Shown: positions 1-9,296, counted from the first letter of the stretch. The stretch: 64,000 nt of DNA from Lacisediminihabitans sp046156175 (GCF_046156175.1 NZ_JAYLVL010000004.1:124001-188000); one strand, 5' to 3'. The notes: generated by a model from the letters alone, not told the origin. Translations and numbers: made by a program.

Positions 1-1
1 A

Positions 2-316
2 GGGCAGCGTCAAACGGTCGCAATCGCCCGCTCTGTCCTCAAGTCGGCGAAGGTTGTCATCCTCGACGAACCGACGGCCGCCTTGGGGGTGGCGCAGACG
101 GAACAGGTGCTTGCTCTGGTCACGAGGTTGGCCGAGCGTGGCGTCGGAGTGCTCATGATCAGCCACAATCTCGTCGATGTCTTCCACGTCGCCGACTACA
201 TCAACGTGCTCTATCTGGGTCAGATGGTGGCTTCGGTGGAGACCTCGCAGACGACCAGCGACGATGTCGTCGGATACATCACCGGAAGCAAGACCTACAC
301 GGGGGTGCCGGCATGA
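2..316 (+). CDS. Sugar ABC transporter ATP-binding protein, C-terminal part (start lies before the window)
   Basis: This is the 3' end of a nucleotide-binding subunit of a CUT2-type (xylose/ribose-like) importer. Reading from base 2 gives the end of an ABC signature (GQRQTVAIARS), then a Walker B strand with VVILDEPTAAL, then a switch histidine in MISHNLVDVF. Known for the family: the subunit hydrolyses ATP at the inner face of the membrane to drive monosaccharide uptake through a paired permease. The paired permease starts inside this gene's stop codon (ATGA overlap), so the two are translationally coupled. The N-terminal half and the periplasmic sugar-binding partner must lie upstream. The substrate cannot be read from what is visible; XylG-like is the closest label. 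Confidence 0.9.
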   Translation, partial: GQRQTVAIARSVLKSAKVVILDEPTAALGVAQTEQVLALVTRLAERGVGVLMISHNLVDVFHVADYINVLYLGQMVASVETSQTTSDDVVGYITGSKTYTGVPA

Positions 317-1596
317 GCTCGCTCCCCTCGTCCGATTCCCGGGTGGCCGAGGCGAGCGCGCCGGGCCCGATCGGTAGCGGACAGGATGGTGGGCTCCGCG
401 ACCAGGCGACCGCGTACGTGCAACGCATCCGCAGCGGCGAGATGGGCGCGCTCCCCGCGGTCGCCGGATTCGTCGTGCTGTGCGTGCTCTTCACCGCGCT
501 CAGCCCGTACTTCCTGACCGAACGGAACTTCGCCAACCTGCTCACCCAGGCGGCGACACTGGTGATGCTCGCGATGGCTCTGGTCTTCGTTATCCTGCTG
601 GGAGAGATCGACCTTTCTGCGGGAGTCACGTCGGGCGTGGCGATGTCCCTCTTCGTGGTTCTGTCGAACCCCGGCGGCATTGCGATGAACTGGATCCTCG
701 CCCTGCTGATCTCCCTGGCCACCGGATTGGCGATCGGCCTGTTCATCGGGTTCTTCGTCGCGCGGGTCGGGATTCCCTCATTCGTCGTGACTCTCGGCTT
801 GTTCCTCGGGTTCCAGGGGCTCCAGCTGATCATCATCGGTGACGGGGGGCTCTACCGCATTCAGCAGCCGGAGATCCTCGCGATCCAGAACAGCAATCTT
901 CCGGTGTGGGGAGGATGGATGATGCTCGCCGTCATCCTCGCGATCTCCCTGGTGACGACGCTCCTCGATCGACGTCGACGAACGCGCGCGGGCGTTGCCA
1001 ACCGCACGATCTCGTTGCTGTGGATCCGTCTCGCCGTGATCGCTGTCATCGGCGGGGTGGTCATCGCCCTCCTCAGCCAAAATCGAGGCACCGGATTCCT
1101 GGCCGTCTCTGGGGTGCCGATAGTGGTGCCCATCACCCTGTTAATCCTCTGGATCGGTACTTTCGTGCTCGACCGCACCAAGTTCGGTCGCTACCTCTAC
1201 GCCGTCGGCGGCAATCCCGAGGCCGCTCGTCGCTCCGGTATCAAGGTGGTCGGCATCAAGTGGGCTGCCTTCGCCGTCTGCTCGACCCTTGCGGTGATAT
1301 CGGGGGTCTTCAGCGCGAGCAAGGTCGGATCGGTGGATGCAGCGTTCGGCCGGGACATCGTGCTCAGCGGAGTAGCCGCGGCGGTGGTCGGCGGGGTCAG
1401 CCTCTTCGGCGGTCGCGGACGACTCATCCACGGCGCGATCGGCGCTCTGGTGATCGCGGTCATCACCAATGGGCTCGGACTTCTCAATCTTCCCGGCGGC
1501 GTCAACTTCCTCGTCACGGGAGGCGTGCTCATCCTCGCCGCGACGATCGATGCAGTGTCCCGGGTGAGGGCCGGTGGTTCGCTCACCCGGAGGTAG
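313..1596 (+). CDS. Sugar ABC transporter permease (XylH/MmsB-like)
   Basis: 427-residue multi-spanning membrane protein. After a soluble, Ala/Gly-rich N-terminus of about 50 residues there are roughly ten hydrophobic segments. The GEIDLSAG motif after the third segment and VTLGLFLGFQGLQ are typical of CUT2 monosaccharide permeases, and the length (about 400 or more residues) fits the longer XylH type. It forms the channel for the ATPase encoded immediately upstream, with which it shares an ATGA stop-start overlap. The following 100 bases hold no gene, so the transporter operon probably ends here. Xylose or a related sugar is an inference from family resemblance only. Confidence 0.9.
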   Translation: MSSLPSSDSRVAEASAPGPIGSGQDGGLRDQATAYVQRIRSGEMGALPAVAGFVVLCVLFTALSPYFLTERNFANLLTQAATLVMLAMALVFVILLGEIDLSAGVTSGVAMSLFVVLSNPGGIAMNWILALLISLATGLAIGLFIGFFVARVGIPSFVVTLGLFLGFQGLQLIIIGDGGLYRIQQPEILAIQNSNLPVWGGWMMLAVILAISLVTTLLDRRRRTRAGVANRTISLLWIRLAVIAVIGGVVIALLSQNRGTGFLAVSGVPIVVPITLLILWIGTFVLDRTKFGRYLYAVGGNPEAARRSGIKVVGIKWAAFAVCSTLAVISGVFSASKVGSVDAAFGRDIVLSGVAAAVVGGVSLFGGRGRLIHGAIGALVIAVITNGLGLLNLPGGVNFLVTGGVLILAATIDAVSRVRAGGSLTRR

Positions 1597-1696
1597 GGGT
1601 GATCCGTGATCCTCTCCGGCGACTCGGCCCTTGTCGCCGACCCGAGCTCTCTGTGGCTTTGGGAATAGTCCGCGGCCGAGCCGGTTGTCCCTCTAA

Positions 1697-2926
1697 GTGA
1701 CCACGACCCTGCACCCCGGCGACTCCCTGTCCCGGCGCCAGCGCCTCGTCTACGTGCTCGTGCTCGGAGCGCTCACCGCACTCGGGCCGTTCACCGTGGA
1801 TCTGTACCTTCCCGCATTCCCGGACCTCCAGAGCGATCTCGGGGTATCGAAGGCACTCATCCAACTGACGCTCACGGCAACGACCCTCGGTTTCGGTGTC
1901 GGCCAGCTGCTCGTCGGTCCGTGGAGTGACAAGGTGGGCCGACGGATCCCGCTCATCGTGGCGAGCTCGGTTCACGTGCTCGCCAGCCTCGGCGCTGCCC
2001 TCTCACCCGACATCGTCTGGCTGGGACTCTTCCGGGTGTTGCAGGGGATGGGCGCTGCGGCCGGAGGAGTGGTGGCGATGGCTCTGGTGCGAGACCTGTT
2101 CGGCGGGGTGCCCCTCGTGCGGATGCTGTCGAGGCTCGCCCTCGTGAGCGGACTCGCGCCCATCCTCGCGCCGGTGATCGGCTCTCAGCTGTTGCGCTTC
2201 GTCGACTGGCGGGGCATCTTCGTCTTCCTCACGGCCTACGGCGTGCTGGTGGTGATCGCCGCGGTGTTCTTCATCGTCGAGACCCTGCCACGGGATCGAC
2301 GCGCCGACCGCGGGCACAGCACGGCCCGCGAGAGGTACGGGGCGATCTTCAGCGACCGGGTCTTCGTCGGTGTGGCCATCATCGGGGCGATGAGCTTCTC
2401 GGGGCTCTTCGCCTACCTCTCCGCGTCATCGTTCCTGTTCCAGGACGTCTACGGGCTCTCCGCCCAGCAGTTCGGGCTGCTGTTCGCCATCAATTCGCTC
2501 GGCGTCGTCGCGGGCGTGCAGATCAGTTCGCGGCTGGCCCGCCGGATCGGTCCGCAGTGGATCCTCGCCTGTTCGACGGCCGTGCTGCTCGTCTCGTCGC
2601 TGACGATCGTGGTGCTCGACTCGCTGCATGTCGGGCTGCTCGGCATCCTCATCCCCCTGTGGTTCTTCATCGCCGCCTGCGGTTTCGGCTTCCCGCTCGT
2701 GCAGGTGCTCGGACTGGTCAATCACGCGGGGGAGGCCGCGACCGCGGCATCCGTTCTCGGAGCCGTGAACTTCGGGCTCGCCGGGCTGATCTCGCCGATC
2801 GTCGGCCTGTTCGGCATCCACAACGCGGTGCCGATGGGAACTGTCATGGCGTCGACGGCTGCGATCTCCGTGCTCGCACTCTGGTTCGTCGTGCGCCCGC
2901 GCACCGTACCCGCACTCGGACACTGA
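1697..2926 (+). CDS. MFS drug efflux transporter, Bcr/CflA family
   Basis: 409-residue 12-helix transporter. The first loop has FTVDLYLPAFPDLQ, the hallmark of the Bcr/CflA (DHA1) drug:proton antiporters, followed by GQLLVGPWSDKVGRR, the MFS loop 2-3 motif. Family members export chloramphenicol, bicyclomycin or sulfonamide-like compounds using the proton gradient. The chosen start is GTG at 1697; the reading frame begins with a short polar stretch before helix 1. The gene stands alone between the sugar transporter operon and the PAP2 gene with no regulator beside it. Substrate is unknown. Confidence 0.88.
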   Translation: MTTTLHPGDSLSRRQRLVYVLVLGALTALGPFTVDLYLPAFPDLQSDLGVSKALIQLTLTATTLGFGVGQLLVGPWSDKVGRRIPLIVASSVHVLASLGAALSPDIVWLGLFRVLQGMGAAAGGVVAMALVRDLFGGVPLVRMLSRLALVSGLAPILAPVIGSQLLRFVDWRGIFVFLTAYGVLVVIAAVFFIVETLPRDRRADRGHSTARERYGAIFSDRVFVGVAIIGAMSFSGLFAYLSASSFLFQDVYGLSAQQFGLLFAINSLGVVAGVQISSRLARRIGPQWILACSTAVLLVSSLTIVVLDSLHVGLLGILIPLWFFIAACGFGFPLVQVLGLVNHAGEAATAASVLGAVNFGLAGLISPIVGLFGIHNAVPMGTVMASTAAISVLALWFVVRPRTVPALGH

Positions 2927-2974
2927 GAAAGCAAGCCCTCGATCCATTTCCGGGTTGTTCTGTAGCGTTACCGT

Positions 2975-3688
2975 ATGGCTGAAGTCGTTCGACCCGCGTC
3001 CGCTCCCGAGCAACAGGCTGCGCGCGTCAGCCGCCGCTGGCCGCTGGTGAGCGGCGGCATGGCGGTGCTGCTCGTCGCTGCTCTCGGCGCGATCATCGCT
3101 TACCGCGACAACAATCTCCCGTTCTCCTTCGATCTCGCCTTCCTCGGTGAGCTGGTGGAACACCGCTCGCCGTTCTGGACCGTGCCGGCACTGGTGATGA
3201 ACAACATCGGCGCTGGAATCATCGGCGTCTTCATCGTGCCGATCGCCATCTCGCTGCTCTTCCTGCTGTTCCGGATGAAGTGGGCCGCTCTCTACTTCCT
3301 GATCGCGACGATCGTGAGCGCGGGCCTCGTGCAGCTTCTCAAGAGCACCTTCGATCGACCGCGTCCGCAAGACATCCTGGTCACCGCGGATCCCGGTTCA
3401 TTCCCCTCCGGGCATACCGCGAACGCGGCGACGATGGCGGTGGTGCTCGCGCTCGTGCTCCGTCGGGTCTGGATCTGGGCCGCGGGCACCGTCTATACGG
3501 TCATCATGTTGCTCAGCCGCACCTACCTCGGCGCGCACTGGCTGAGCGACACCATCGGCGGTCTCGTGCTCGGCAGCGCCGTCGCCGTGATCGTCTGGGC
3601 GCCCCTCGCCCATCGGCTGCTCATCGAGCGGGAGCGGCGCATCGGGCCCGTCAAACCGACCGAGACCGAACCGGCAACCACCCGCTAG
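2975..3688 (+). CDS. PAP2-family membrane phosphatase
   Basis: 237-residue membrane protein with the three acid phosphatase signatures of the PAP2 superfamily in order: K-x6-RP in KSTFDRPRP, PSGH in SFPSGHTANAA, and SR-x5-H-x3-D in SRTYLGAHWLSD. All catalytic residues are present. Such enzymes remove phosphate from lipid phosphates such as phosphatidate or undecaprenyl pyrophosphate at the outer face of the membrane. About six hydrophobic helices are visible. Ten bases separate it from the next gene, so co-transcription is possible but no functional link is evident. The true lipid substrate is not predictable from sequence. Confidence 0.87.
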   Translation: MAEVVRPASAPEQQAARVSRRWPLVSGGMAVLLVAALGAIIAYRDNNLPFSFDLAFLGELVEHRSPFWTVPALVMNNIGAGIIGVFIVPIAISLLFLLFRMKWAALYFLIATIVSAGLVQLLKSTFDRPRPQDILVTADPGSFPSGHTANAATMAVVLALVLRRVWIWAAGTVYTVIMLLSRTYLGAHWLSDTIGGLVLGSAVAVIVWAPLAHRLLIERERRIGPVKPTETEPATTR

Positions 3689-3697
3689 CGTTATGGC

Positions 3698-4975
3698 ATG
3701 AGAATCCTCCTCGTCGGCGCCGGAGGCGTCGGCAATGCGATCGCGAAGATCGCCGCCCGCCGAACCTTTTTCGAGACCATGGTCGTGTGCGACTACGACC
3801 TCGCCCGCGCCGAGGCGACGATCGCCTGGATCGAGGCAAAGCACGGCCCACAGGGGGACCGTTTCGTCGCCGCAAAGATCGATGCCTCCGACCCGGATGA
3901 CGTGGCGGCGGTGGCGACAGCGCACAGCATCAGCCACGTGATGAACGCCGTGGAGCCGAAGTTCGTGCCGACGATCTTCGCGGGCGCCCTCGCCGCCGGA
4001 GCGGACTACCTCGACATGGCGATGAGCCTGTCCGAGCCGCATCCCACCGAACCGTATTCCGAGACCGGCGTTAAGCTCGGCGACGACCAGTTCGCGCAGG
4101 CACCCGACTGGGAGACCGCCGGTCGCCTCGCCCTCGTGGGCATGGGAGTCGAGCCGGGGCTGAGCGACGTGTTCGCCCGCTATGCCGCCGACCACCTGTT
4201 CACCGAGATCGACGAACTCGGAGTGCGCGATGGCGCGAACCTCGTGGTGCGTGACGATCTCGGCAACGAGATCTTCGCGCCCTCCTTCAGCATCTGGACC
4301 ACGATCGAGGAGTGCCTGAACCCCCCGGTGATCTGGGAGAAGGATCGCGGGTGGTACACCACCGAGCCATTCAGCGAGCCGGAGGTCTTCGACTTCCCCG
4401 GCGGCATCGGCCCCGTCGAGTGCGTGAACGTGGAGCACGAGGAGGTGCTGCTCATGCCGCGGTGGGTCGACGCCAAGCGCGCGACCTTCAAGTACGGTCT
4501 CGGCAACGAATTCATCGGCATCCTCAAGACGCTGCATCAGCTCGGGCTGGACAAGACAGCGCCGGTGCGCGTGCGCTCCGGCAACGGCCCGGTCGAGGTT
4601 GCCCCGCGCGATGTGGTCGCGGCCGGACTGCCCGATCCGGCAACCCTCGGGCCACGGATGAGCGGCAAGACCTGCGCCGGACTGTGGGTGACCGGACGCG
4701 GGCTCGATGGGGCGCCGAAGGCCGTGTACCTGTATCACGTGGCTGACAACGAGTGGACGATGGCCGAATACGAGGCTCAGTGCGTGGTCTGGCAGACCGC
4801 GCTGAACCCGGTGATCGCGCTGGAACTACTCGCCTCCGGAGCCTGGTCGGGCACCGGTGTTCTCGGCCCGGAGGCGTTCGACGCCGAGCCGTTTCTCGAG
4901 CTGATGGCTCGCCCCGAAGCGGATGACGGATACGGCCAGGAATGGGGCCTCGACGACCGCACCGTGGCGGTGTGA
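3698..4975 (+). CDS. Saccharopine dehydrogenase-like oxidoreductase
   Basis: 425-residue protein with an N-terminal Rossmann dinucleotide site (ILLVGAGGVGNAIA, residues 3-16) followed by the catalytic/C-terminal region of the saccharopine dehydrogenase and carboxynorspermidine dehydrogenase group. Members reductively join or split an amino acid and an aldehyde or keto acid with NAD(P)H. The next gene starts inside its stop codon (GTGA), implying translational coupling with a MenC/N-acylamino acid racemase-like enzyme, so a shared role in amino-acid or polyamine metabolism is plausible. The precise substrate is unknown; a lysine-degradation role would be a guess. Confidence 0.82.
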   Translation: MRILLVGAGGVGNAIAKIAARRTFFETMVVCDYDLARAEATIAWIEAKHGPQGDRFVAAKIDASDPDDVAAVATAHSISHVMNAVEPKFVPTIFAGALAAGADYLDMAMSLSEPHPTEPYSETGVKLGDDQFAQAPDWETAGRLALVGMGVEPGLSDVFARYAADHLFTEIDELGVRDGANLVVRDDLGNEIFAPSFSIWTTIEECLNPPVIWEKDRGWYTTEPFSEPEVFDFPGGIGPVECVNVEHEEVLLMPRWVDAKRATFKYGLGNEFIGILKTLHQLGLDKTAPVRVRSGNGPVEVAPRDVVAAGLPDPATLGPRMSGKTCAGLWVTGRGLDGAPKAVYLYHVADNEWTMAEYEAQCVVWQTALNPVIALELLASGAWSGTGVLGPEAFDAEPFLELMARPEADDGYGQEWGLDDRTVAV

Positions 4976-6084
4976 GAGTCCGATCGCTGGAACTTCACCG
5001 TCTGGCCGTCCCGCTGGTGCGTCCGTTCGAGACCTCGTTCGGTCGCCAGACCGGGCGTCAGGTGCTGATGGTTCGCGTGCGGACCGATGTCGGAGACGGC
5101 TGGGGCGAGTGCGTCGCGGGAACGGATCCGGTGTACTCGAGCGAGTACGTCGACGGATGCGAAGACGTGATCCGTCACTATCTCGGCCCGGCAATGCTCG
5201 CGGCCGATGATGTCACGGCGGAGGGTGTCGCGGCACTCTTCGCCTTCGTCATCGGACATCGCATGGCGAAGGCTGCCGTGGAGACAGCGGTGCTCGACGC
5301 CCAATTGCGCGCCGTCGATACCAGTTTCGCGAGCTACTTCGGCGCCGAACGTACCGAGGTGGACTGCGGTGTCTCGGTGGGCATCTCGCCGACCATCCCG
5401 GCGCTGCTCGACGAGGTATCGCTGTATGTGTCGCAGGGATACCGTCGGATCAAGCTCAAGATCAAACCGGGGTGGGACCTCGAACCGGTTGCCGCAGTGC
5501 GCGATCTGCTGGGCACGGATGCCCTGCTCCAGGTCGACGCGAACACCGCCTACACGCTGCTCGACCTCGATCATCTCCGGCGGCTCGACGAGTACAACCT
5601 GCTGCTCATCGAGCAGCCGTTCGTGGAGGACGACATCCGCTCGCACGTCTCTCTGGCCGGGGCCATCTCCACTCCGGTGTGCCTCGACGAGTCGATCGTC
5701 AACACCGAGCTCGCGCTCGACGCGATCGATCGTGGGGCCACCAGCATCATCAACATCAAAGCGGGTCGCATGGGCGGCTACCTCGAGGCGCTCGCTCTGC
5801 ACGATGCGTGCGTCGAGCAGGGCGTTCCGGTCTGGTGTGGAGGGATGCTGGAGACCGGGGTGGGCCGTGCCGCGAATGTCGCCCTCGCCGCGCTGCCCGG
5901 ATTCACGCTGCCGGGCGACACCTCGGCATCCGACCGCTACTTCGCTGAGGACCTCACCGAGCCGTTCGTGCTCCACGACGGTCGGCTCACCGTGCCGACC
6001 GGTCCGGGGAGCGGAGTGACGGTGCGAGAAGAGCTGCTCGGAGCCTGGGCACAGCGACCGGTCGAGGTGCTGCGCGCGGGCTGA
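4972..6084 (+). CDS. Enolase-superfamily enzyme, o-succinylbenzoate synthase / N-acylamino acid racemase-like
   Basis: 370 residues from a GTG start at 4972 that overlaps the upstream stop; an in-frame ATG 30 bases earlier would extend into the previous gene and is less likely. The catalytic scaffold of the muconate-lactonizing subgroup is complete: KLKIK (paired lysines) about residue 160, metal ligands in QVDANTAY, LIEQP and CLDES, and the opposite lysine in INIKAGRMGG. The pattern is that of the MenC type 2 / N-acylamino acid racemase family. Enzymes of this family either dehydrate SHCHC in menaquinone synthesis or racemise N-acyl amino acids, often both. Coupling to a saccharopine-dehydrogenase-like gene, and no other men genes nearby, favours amino-acid metabolism, but menC cannot be excluded. 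Confidence 0.82.
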   Translation: MRVRSLELHRLAVPLVRPFETSFGRQTGRQVLMVRVRTDVGDGWGECVAGTDPVYSSEYVDGCEDVIRHYLGPAMLAADDVTAEGVAALFAFVIGHRMAKAAVETAVLDAQLRAVDTSFASYFGAERTEVDCGVSVGISPTIPALLDEVSLYVSQGYRRIKLKIKPGWDLEPVAAVRDLLGTDALLQVDANTAYTLLDLDHLRRLDEYNLLLIEQPFVEDDIRSHVSLAGAISTPVCLDESIVNTELALDAIDRGATSIINIKAGRMGGYLEALALHDACVEQGVPVWCGGMLETGVGRAANVALAALPGFTLPGDTSASDRYFAEDLTEPFVLHDGRLTVPTGPGSGVTVREELLGAWAQRPVEVLRAG

Positions 6085-6105
6085 GCGGGGGACTAGCCCG
6101 CCCAT

Positions 6106-6445
6106 CCGTCACAGTTTGCTCGTTGGGCGTTCTGGGGGAGCAGTTTGTGACGGGTGGGCTGGTGTTGGCGCTGTGGCAGCACCCGCGAGTCTGCGCGTGA
6201 GCAGTGCGCGGGGTACCTCGCCGATCCGTGACAGGTTGCTCGGTGGGCGCTGTGCAGCACCCGCGAGTCTGCGCGGGAGCAGTGCGCGGGGCGCCTCGCC
6301 GATCCGTCACAGGTTGCTCGGTGGGCGCTGTGGGGGAGCGGTTTGTGACGGGTGGGCGGCCACGGCCCCTGGAGGTGGGAGTGAAGCGGCGTTCGGTCCG
6401 TCGCAATCTGCCCGTTCGGCGCTATGAGGGAGCCGTTTGTGACGG
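6106..6445. repeat. Cluster of imperfect palindromic repeats (CCGTCACA ... TGTGACGG)
   Basis: The 430 bases between the MenC-like gene and the HerA-like gene contain no convincing ORF. Instead there are repeated units of about 48 bases whose ends are inverted (CCGTCACA at the left, TGTGACGG at the right) and whose inner arms TTGCTC/GAGCA also pair. Complete copies lie at 6106-6153 and 6304-6352; a diverged copy is at 6397-6445; a left half only is at 6224-6253. Each could fold into a stem with a loop of about 18 bases. They resemble REP-type intergenic palindromes. The last copy ends about 70 bases before the HerA-like start codon. Confidence 0.75.
6176..6331. repeat. Tandem duplication, two 78-bp copies
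   Basis: Positions 6176-6253 and 6254-6331 are head-to-tail copies that differ at only about four positions. Each copy contains a GCAGCACCCGCGAGTCTGCG segment and the left half of the neighbouring palindromic element. The near identity suggests a recent slippage or unequal-crossover event within the repeat cluster. No coding function is seen. Confidence 0.8.
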
Positions 6446-6514
6446 TTGAGTATGACTGTCCGCGCACGCCCGGCAACTGTAGAGCCTGACGGGGTGGGTC
6501 AGTATGCTGGCGAC

Positions 6515-8443
6515 ATGACGGATGCTGCTGCCCTGGTCGAAGCTGCGAAGAAGGCCCTTGCGGATGCCGAGGCGGCCCTCGCTGCGGAAAGAGCAAGCGC
6601 TCCGGTTGCCGCTGCACAGCCGCCAGCCGCAGCTGCACAGCCGCCCGCCGCAGCAGCGCAGCCTCCAGTTTCGACGCCCCCAGAAGCGTCGCCAGCGACG
6701 CCCGCGCAGCCGGCCGCCGCGCCCGCCAACCCTCCCGAGGCGGCCGCCGCGCCCGCGCAGCCTGCCGCCGCGACCGCCAACCCTCCCGAGGCAGCCGCCG
6801 CGCCAGCGAGTCCCCCCACCGCGTCCCACTCACCCGCCGGACCCCTCGATGCGGCCGCCGTCGAAGTGATCCGTTCCGGCTACGCCTTCAGCGGCACCGT
6901 GCTGGAGATCGGCGCCCTCGTCAACGGGGATGCGCAGCCGCGGGTGCAAGTGCGCATCCCGATCGCGATGCTCAATCGGCACGGCCTCGTCGCGGGAGCC
7001 ACCGGCACCGGCAAGACCCGCACGCTGCAGGTGCTCGCCGAGCAGCTCGCTGCGGCGGGAGTGCCCGTCTTCGCGGCGGACATCAAGGGTGACCTGTCCG
7101 GGGTGGCGACGGCCGGCGCGGAGAATCCCAAGCTCATCGATCGCACCAACGGCATCGGTCAGCACTGGACCGGAGCATCCTTCCCCACCGAGTATTTCGC
7201 CCTCGGAGGGGTGGGCAAGGGGGTGCCCGTCCGCGCAACAGTCTCGGGTTTCGGCCCCTTGCTGCTCTCGAAGGTGCTCGGTCTCAACGGCACCCAGGAG
7301 TCCTCTCTGGGGCTGGTGTTCCACTACGCGGCCCAGGCCGGACTGCCGCTCGTCGATCTCTCCGATCTCCGGGCCGTGCTCAGCTATCTCACCAGTGCCG
7401 ACGGAAAGGGCGAGCTCACCGGTCTCGGCGGGCTCTCGAGCGCAACGGTCGGAGTGATCCTGCGGGAGCTGATCACCTTCGCCGACCAGGGTGCCGACGT
7501 ATTCTTCGGCGAGCCGGAGATCGACACCGCCGACTTCCTTCGCACCCACCCGGACGGCCGCGGGATCATCAGCCTGCTCGAGGTGCCGGGGGTGCAGGAC
7601 AAGCCCGAGCTCTACTCCACCTTCCTGATGTGGCTGCTCGCCGACCTGTTCAACGACCTGCCGGAGGTCGGAGACCTCGACAAGCCCAAACTCGTGTTCT
7701 TCTTCGACGAGGCCCATCTGCTCTTCAAGAACGCATCGAAGGACTTCCTCGACTCGATCACCCAGACGGTGCGGCTCATCCGGTCGAAGGGAGTCGGCAT
7801 CGTCTTCGTGACGCAGACGCCCAAGGATGTGCCCGGCGACGTGCTCGCCCAGCTCGGATCGCGCATCCAGCACCAATTGCGTGCCTTCACCCCGGATGAC
7901 GCTAAGGCTCTCAAGGCGACGGTCTCCACCTACCCGAACTCCGACTACGACCTCGGGAGCGTGCTCACCACCCTCGCCACCGGGGAGGCGATCGTCACGG
8001 TCATGGGCGAGAAGGGCGCACCGACACCGGTCGCGTGGACACGGCTCCGGGCGCCACAGGGCGCGATGTCGCCGAGCGCTCCGGAGCTGATCGAGGCGAC
8101 GATCGCGTCATCCATTCTTCTGCCCAAATACGGCACGGCAATCGACAACGAATCGGCCACGGAGATGCTCGGGCGCAAACTCGCGGCAGCGGCGGCGACG
8201 GCAGCGGCGGCGAACACTGCGGCAGAGCAGGCGGCGGCGGCGAAACAGCAACAGGCCGATTACGAGCGGATGCTGCGCGACGCCCAGAAGTCCCAGCCGC
8301 GTGCCTCCTCGACCACGAGCCGCCGGGCGCCGGCCCCGCGGGCGGAGAAGAATCCGATCACCGACTTCCTCGGATCATCCGCCGGCAAGTCGATAGTGAA
8401 CTCGGTGGTGAAGGGCATCTTCGGCACGCTGCGGCGCCGCTGA
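6515..8443 (+). CDS. HerA-like (DUF853) ATPase
   Basis: 642 residues from ATG 6515, chosen because translation upstream runs through the repeat cluster and lacks similarity. Residues 30-110 are Ala/Pro-rich with a QPPAAA repeat and a 17-residue tandem duplication (51-bp spacing at about 6724 and 6775). The ATPase follows: Walker A GATGTGKTRT (about residue 163), Walker B LVFFFDEAHLLF (about 395), and a sensor region FVTQTPKDVP. The C-terminus is Ala/Gln-rich coiled coil, then basic. It belongs to the DUF853/YjgR branch of HerA-FtsK ATPases, whose members are double-stranded DNA translocase-like but whose cellular role is not established. Length is greater than the usual 500 residues because of the low-complexity N-terminus. 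Confidence 0.85.
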   Translation: MTDAAALVEAAKKALADAEAALAAERASAPVAAAQPPAAAAQPPAAAAQPPVSTPPEASPATPAQPAAAPANPPEAAAAPAQPAAATANPPEAAAAPASPPTASHSPAGPLDAAAVEVIRSGYAFSGTVLEIGALVNGDAQPRVQVRIPIAMLNRHGLVAGATGTGKTRTLQVLAEQLAAAGVPVFAADIKGDLSGVATAGAENPKLIDRTNGIGQHWTGASFPTEYFALGGVGKGVPVRATVSGFGPLLLSKVLGLNGTQESSLGLVFHYAAQAGLPLVDLSDLRAVLSYLTSADGKGELTGLGGLSSATVGVILRELITFADQGADVFFGEPEIDTADFLRTHPDGRGIISLLEVPGVQDKPELYSTFLMWLLADLFNDLPEVGDLDKPKLVFFFDEAHLLFKNASKDFLDSITQTVRLIRSKGVGIVFVTQTPKDVPGDVLAQLGSRIQHQLRAFTPDDAKALKATVSTYPNSDYDLGSVLTTLATGEAIVTVMGEKGAPTPVAWTRLRAPQGAMSPSAPELIEATIASSILLPKYGTAIDNESATEMLGRKLAAAAATAAAANTAAEQAAAAKQQQADYERMLRDAQKSQPRASSTTSRRAPAPRAEKNPITDFLGSSAGKSIVNSVVKGIFGTLRRR

Positions 8444-8461
8444 GGCTGTCGAGGGAGAGGC

Positions 8462-9094
8462 TCAGGCGACGAAGGGCAGACCGAGCAGCACCATGAGGCC
8501 GAGCACGATCCCGATGCAGACCAGGCCGATCAGCACGATGACGCCGATGGTGAGACTGCGGCGGTTCTCGAACCAGTAGGCGGTTCCCGCGTACAGCTCG
8601 AAGAACTGCTTCGAGGTGAGCGGCTCGGCCGGTTCCTCGAGAGGAGTGCCGATCGCGGTCGCGGCCTGGCGCATGGACTCTTCCGTCCAGAAGACTCCGC
8701 GCATTCGCAGGATCCGCTCCCCCCGGGCGTTGCGCAGAATCAGTTGCGGAAGGGTCTCGCTCGATGAGGAACTGAAGGTCTGGGCGAGAACCATCGACCT
8801 CACCTCAGAAATCGGAGTGACCACCGCGGGGCGGAAGAACCCACGTTCGGTGAAGTGGTCGGCAGAGATGACCACATAGGTCGTCCTCAGGAGGTAGAGA
8901 CCGACGAAGAACAGAACGATGACGAGAGCCTCGGTGATCGCTGACACCCGCCAGGACCCGCTGGGAAGGCCGAGGGTGACGAGCATCGCGACGATCGGGA
9001 TCGGCACGATGATCAAGATCAGGATGCCGCTCCACAGGAGGCTGCGCCGGGGTCGAAGCCAGACTTCGACGTTACTGTCGTTCGCATCCGACAC
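8462..9094 (-). CDS. PH-domain-like membrane protein
   Basis: 210 residues from a GTG start at 9094. An upstream extension would run through the tRNA-Ser gene and is rejected. Two adjacent hydrophobic segments near residues 20-70 are followed by a beta-rich domain (YVVISADHFTERGFFRP, then LILRNARGERILRMRG) of the bacterial PH / YdbT type, and a C-terminal hydrophobic helix. The arrangement of helices followed by a PH-like fold is common in small actinobacterial membrane proteins with unknown roles in envelope stress. It is convergent with the HerA-like gene, with 18 bases between stops. Confidence 0.7.
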   Translation of the reverse strand: MSDANDSNVEVWLRPRRSLLWSGILILIIVPIPIVAMLVTLGLPSGSWRVSAITEALVIVLFFVGLYLLRTTYVVISADHFTERGFFRPAVVTPISEVRSMVLAQTFSSSSSETLPQLILRNARGERILRMRGVFWTEESMRQAATAIGTPLEEPAEPLTSKQFFELYAGTAYWFENRRSLTIGVIVLIGLVCIGIVLGLMVLLGLPFVA

Positions 9095-9211
9095 GCGATC
9101 TCCCCGAAAGCGCCGATCACTGGCGCAGCGACAGGGCGATGCCGATTCCAGCGCTCCTAGTAGCGCTGTACTTCCGTCCGATTCCCGTCGGGCGGGGTGA
9201 CACGTCCTGCG

Positions 9212-9296
9212 CGGAGAATGGGGGATTCGAACCCCCGAGGGCTTGCACCCAACACGCTTTCCAAGCGTGCGCCATAGGCCACTAGGCGAATTCTCC
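9212..9296 (-). tRNA. tRNA-Ser (anticodon GGA)
   Basis: On the minus strand the sequence folds into a class II tRNA: acceptor stem GGAGAAT/ATTCTCC, an anticodon stem ACGCT/AGCGT holding CTTGGAAAGC with anticodon GGA, a long variable arm (TTGGGTGCAAGCCCTC) and a T-arm GGGGGTTCGAATCCCCC. The 3' CCA is not encoded. It reads UCC/UCU codons. It lies divergent from the SRP RNA gene. Confidence 0.96.
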
